From positions 744,001 to 808,000 of the forward strand of contig CBDCPE010000004.1 of NCBI GenBank assembly GCA_965220055.1: a stretch of 64,000 nt of DNA. Reading direction: 5' to 3'. The DNA comes from Bin87 sp965220055 (GTDB lineage: Bacteria; Chloroflexota; Dehalococcoidia; Lucifugimonadales; UBA3495). Each line of letters begins with the position of its first letter. Positions within the stretch are counted from its first letter, which is position 1. The notes under the pieces are model-generated. The model was given only the letters and a program-made list of their open reading frames with translations, was not told where the DNA came from and made no database searches. Shown here in pieces: positions 61,395 to 64,000 of the stretch. The translations under genes and the position numbers were made by a program.

Positions 61395-62666
61395 TCAGGG
61401 ACGGACCTGTCCGTTGCCGCGGACGATCCACTTGTAGGAAGTGAGTTCGCGAAGTCCCAGGGGGCCGCGGGCGTGGAACTTCTGGGTGCTGATGCCGACC
61501 TCAGCGCCGAGACCGAGCTGGGAGCCGTCGGTGAAGCGGGTGCTGGTGTTGTGGTACACCGCCGCAGCGTCAACTTCGTTGAGGAAACGATTGGCCGCCA
61601 CAGTGTCTTGCGTGACGATGGCTTCAGAGTGACCGGAGCCGTAGGTCTGGATGTGGTAAAGGGCGTCGTCGAGGTTGTCGACCACCTTGACGGCGGCGAT
61701 CAGCGCGAGGAATTCCTGTCCCCAGTCGTTTGGTTGGGCGGGAATGGCGTTCAGGCCGCTGTCGGGACCGAGGATCGTGAGGGCACGGTGGTCGCACCGT
61801 ATCTCCACGCCGGCGCCGTTGAGTTGGGAGGCGATTTCTGGAAGACAGCGGCCGGCAGCCTCGGAATGGACGAGAACGGTATCGAGAGCGTTGCAGACCG
61901 TCGGTCGCTGGACCTTGGCATTGAAGATAATGCGGGCCGCCATGTCGGCGTCGGCGTCGCGGTCGACATAGGTGTGGCAGACCCCGACGCCGCCGGTCAG
62001 CACGGGCATGGTGGCGTTTTCGGCCACAAAGTTGATCAGGCCGGAGCCACCCCGGGGGACGAGCAAGTTGATTTGCTCCTTCATGTTCAGGATGACATCG
62101 ACCAACGAGCGGTCGGTATCATCGACGAACTGAACAGCGTCGGTGGGCAGGCCCGCCTCGCCGACGGCTCGATGAACCAAGGAAACCAAAACGGTGTTGG
62201 ATCGCAGGGTCTCCTTTCCGCCGCGCAAGAGACACGCATTGCCAGACTTGAGAGCCAGGGCAATGATGTCGGTGGTGACGTTGGGACGGCTCTCGTACAC
62301 ACTGGCTATGACGCCGAGGGGAATGCGCCGCTTTTCGACCTCAAGGCCGTTCTCGAGCACGAAGGACTCGACGAGTTCGCCCACGGGATCGGGAAGGGCG
62401 GCAACACGGCGCACGTCGGATGCCATGCCGTTGAGGCGCTCAGGATTCAGGAGGAGACGATCCAGGAAGGCGTCGTCGATGCCGTCGGTTTTAGCGTCGC
62501 GGTAATCGGCGGCATTGGCTTCCAGGACCGGGCCCTGCTCGGTCTCCAGCGCGCGGGCGATGTTTGCTAAGGCGTGGTTGCGGGTCTCGGCGGGCAACCT
62601 GGCCAGTTCGGCGGACGCGGCCTGAGCGGCGGAACCCTGTTGGATGAGGCGGTCTGCGGCGTTCAT
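61395..62666 (-). CDS. proA: Glutamate-5-semialdehyde dehydrogenase (gamma-glutamyl phosphate reductase)
   Basis: Reduces glutamyl-5-phosphate to the semialdehyde for proline synthesis. 423 residues: IPLGVIASVYESRPNVT, NACLLRGGKETLRSN, INLLVPRGGSGLINFV, VQRPTVCNALDTVLVHSEA (with the catalytic Cys), and GLGAEVGISTQKFHARGPLGLRELTSYKWI. GGGAGA lies eight nt before the ATG. proB is 33 nt upstream. Confidence 0.96.
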   Translation of the reverse strand: MNAADRLIQQGSAAQAASAELARLPAETRNHALANIARALETEQGPVLEANAADYRDAKTDGIDDAFLDRLLLNPERLNGMASDVRRVAALPDPVGELVESFVLENGLEVEKRRIPLGVIASVYESRPNVTTDIIALALKSGNACLLRGGKETLRSNTVLVSLVHRAVGEAGLPTDAVQFVDDTDRSLVDVILNMKEQINLLVPRGGSGLINFVAENATMPVLTGGVGVCHTYVDRDADADMAARIIFNAKVQRPTVCNALDTVLVHSEAAGRCLPEIASQLNGAGVEIRCDHRALTILGPDSGLNAIPAQPNDWGQEFLALIAAVKVVDNLDDALYHIQTYGSGHSEAIVTQDTVAANRFLNEVDAAAVYHNTSTRFTDGSQLGLGAEVGISTQKFHARGPLGLRELTSYKWIVRGNGQVRP

Positions 62667-62699
62667 GGAACTGGTCTCCCAATGCCTAAAGTTACGCGT

Positions 62700-63902
62700 T
62701 CACAGGAGAACTAGATTGTTGCGGTGGATGACTTCCTGCCCGTAATGATAACCGAGGATGTCGATTATGCGGTCCGACCGCATCCCCTGGATGTGCTGGA
62801 CGTCAGCGCCGGAATAGTTGGCGATACCGCAGGCGACGTACTGCCGGGCGAGGTCGGAAACATAGATGATGTCGCCGCGCTTGAAGTCGCCGATCACACT
62901 GCGGACACCAGCTGGCAATAGGCTGACTGCGCTGCCGCGCAGGGCGGCGACTGCACCGTCGTCCACGATGACCTGCCCCCAGCCGCTGTCGCCCACACGG
63001 GACAGCATCCAGCGCTTGCGGGCTTCAAGCTTGCTCTGAGCCGGCTTGAAGAAGGTGCCGATGGGCTCACCCCGGGCGATCCGTAGTAGGGCGTCCGGAT
63101 CCCGGCCGCGGCAGATAGCCATCGCAATGCCGGATGTGGTCACCAATTGCGCGGCGTGGAGCTTGGTGGGCATGCCGCCACGGGCCCAGGCGTTGCGGTG
63201 TTCGCCGGCCATGGCGAACACATCCGCGTCGACGGAGGCAATGAATTCGAGGCGGGTCGCCGCTGGGTCAGAGCGCGGGTCGGCGGTGTACAAGCCGTCG
63301 ATATCGGAGAGGATTATCAGTAAGTCGGCGTCGATCAGTGCGGCTATGAGCGAGGAAAGCCGGTCGTTGTCGCCGAATATTTCACCGATTTCGTCCGCGG
63401 CAACCACGTCGTTTTCGTTCAATATCGGCACGACGCCCATTTCCAGCAGGGACAGGAGAGTGTTACGGATATTGAGGTAGGACTGCCGTTCGGCGAGATC
63501 GTGGAGGGTGAGCAGTACTTGGGCGACGGCGATACCGTGGCCGGCGAAGAGATCGGCGTAGATGTTCATCAACCGGCTCTGGCCCAGGGCCGCGTACACC
63601 TGCCGGGTCGGGATGTCGGGGATGGCGGGCGCACCGGGAGATTCAGTAGCGGACTGGCGCCCTGCGGCTATGGCGCCCGAGGTGACCAGAAGCATCTGAG
63701 AGCCTGCCACATCGCAGAGTTCGGCGATTTGGGAGACGAGGGAACCCATAACGGCGGAATCCAAGCTGCCCCTTGGGTTGCTCCCTGTGAGGACGCTGGT
63801 GCCGGCCTTGACGACTATACGGTGGTAGGAGGATGGCCTGGCTGTCCCGCTGCGTTCGTGCGGCAAAGTGGCTTGGTCGGTCTGTTGCCGCGAGGCTGAC
63901 AT
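62700..63902 (-). CDS. proB: Glutamate 5-kinase with a C-terminal PUA domain
   Basis: The first step of proline synthesis. 400 residues: RIVVKAGTSVLTGSNPRGSLD, VTSGAIAAGRQ, VPILNENDVVAADEI, LLIILSDIDGLYTADPR and GGMPTKLHAAQLVTTSGIAMAI belong to the kinase; residues ~305-395 form a PUA domain (GQVIVDDGAVAAL, SLLPAGVRSVIGDF, GIANYSGADV). ATG 63902 fits the predicted transcript start; a frame to 63983 crosses the promoter. Proline feedback is usual for this enzyme. Confidence 0.95.
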   Translation of the reverse strand: MSASRQQTDQATLPHERSGTARPSSYHRIVVKAGTSVLTGSNPRGSLDSAVMGSLVSQIAELCDVAGSQMLLVTSGAIAAGRQSATESPGAPAIPDIPTRQVYAALGQSRLMNIYADLFAGHGIAVAQVLLTLHDLAERQSYLNIRNTLLSLLEMGVVPILNENDVVAADEIGEIFGDNDRLSSLIAALIDADLLIILSDIDGLYTADPRSDPAATRLEFIASVDADVFAMAGEHRNAWARGGMPTKLHAAQLVTTSGIAMAICRGRDPDALLRIARGEPIGTFFKPAQSKLEARKRWMLSRVGDSGWGQVIVDDGAVAALRGSAVSLLPAGVRSVIGDFKRGDIIYVSDLARQYVACGIANYSGADVQHIQGMRSDRIIDILGYHYGQEVIHRNNLVLL

Positions 63903-63933
63903 ACGGAGGTTCCGGCTGCGTGGGGACGATTGG

Positions 63934-63942
63934 ATTATAGCA
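63934..63942 (-). promoter_or_regulatory. Extended -10 promoter of proB-proA
   Basis: TGCTATAAT on the minus strand, an extended -10 box, ~32 nt before the proB ATG. No strong -35 box is present, as is usual for this class. Confidence 0.6.
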
Positions 63943-64000
63943 TGTAGCCTTGAACCCCGGCTTGGAACCGTCGAGCAGGACATGCATCCTTGATAAGCGC

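Noticed and set aside
61473..62570. A 365-codon open frame antisense to proA
   Set aside because: proA is unmistakable on the other strand; the antisense protein is Gly/Val/Asp-rich without motifs.

Overview
This 64 kb window is a bacterial chromosome segment of fairly high GC content with housekeeping genes on both strands. Several features point to Chloroflexota, probably a Dehalococcoidia/SAR202-type lineage: luciferase-like and pyridoxamine-oxidase-like proteins of families that often use F420, a bacterial translin, a type-2 isoleucyl-tRNA synthetase, paired lipoprotein solute-binding proteins with Pro/Thr-rich linkers, and a three-subunit molybdenum hydroxylase. The phylum is inferred from gene content only. 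I saw no rRNA, tRNA or CRISPR array. Recognisable promoters resemble TTGAC(T/A)-N17/18-TATA(A/T)T.

Layout. 1-3.1 kb is an accessory strip: the remnant of a restriction-type nuclease domain, a perfect 18-bp hairpin, a convergent pair of unknown genes bounded by a similar ~43-bp sequence, and a tiny recombinase-like ORF. 3.1-13 kb is a plus-strand block: a flavin-dependent oxidoreductase, glmR(yvcK)-glmS for UDP-GlcNAc supply, a TreT-type trehalose synthase, a phosphonoacetate-hydrolase-like enzyme, thrB, lysC and a family 2 glycosyltransferase. 13.1-14.1 kb is a TPR-type gene split by a -1 frameshift at a run of six A. 14.1-20.1 kb (minus) holds a tandem SagB-type nitroreductase coupled to folB, a CitE-like lyase and polA. 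20.2-26.3 kb (plus) holds two FmdB zinc ribbons, thiE, translin, a DUF2071 protein, an unknown 344-residue protein and a membrane-anchored beta-propeller protein.

26.4-35.1 kb (minus) is a complete peptide/nickel-type ABC importer with two diverged substrate-binding lipoproteins, each with a near-identical promoter. 35.4-41.6 kb holds a second luciferase-like enzyme, a GYD protein, thiD, ileS and mutM. 41.6-48.6 kb is the most unusual part: after a ~900-bp repeat-bearing leader comes one polypeptide that joins a DapA-type aldolase, an MfnB-type furan phosphate synthase and a TusA-like domain. It is followed by a promoter, a possible three-way-junction RNA leader and genes for a CoxM/CoxS/CoxL-type molybdenum hydroxylase.

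48.6-64 kb holds a PPOX-family protein, an SbcC/Rad50-type ATPase divergent from an ABC-2 exporter, ffh, an IS5-family (IS427-like) element inserted in the stop codon of an alkA-type glycosylase gene, thpR with an in-frame amber codon, an amidohydrolase-Mug fusion, a split transketolase, and proB-proA with a small unknown gene.
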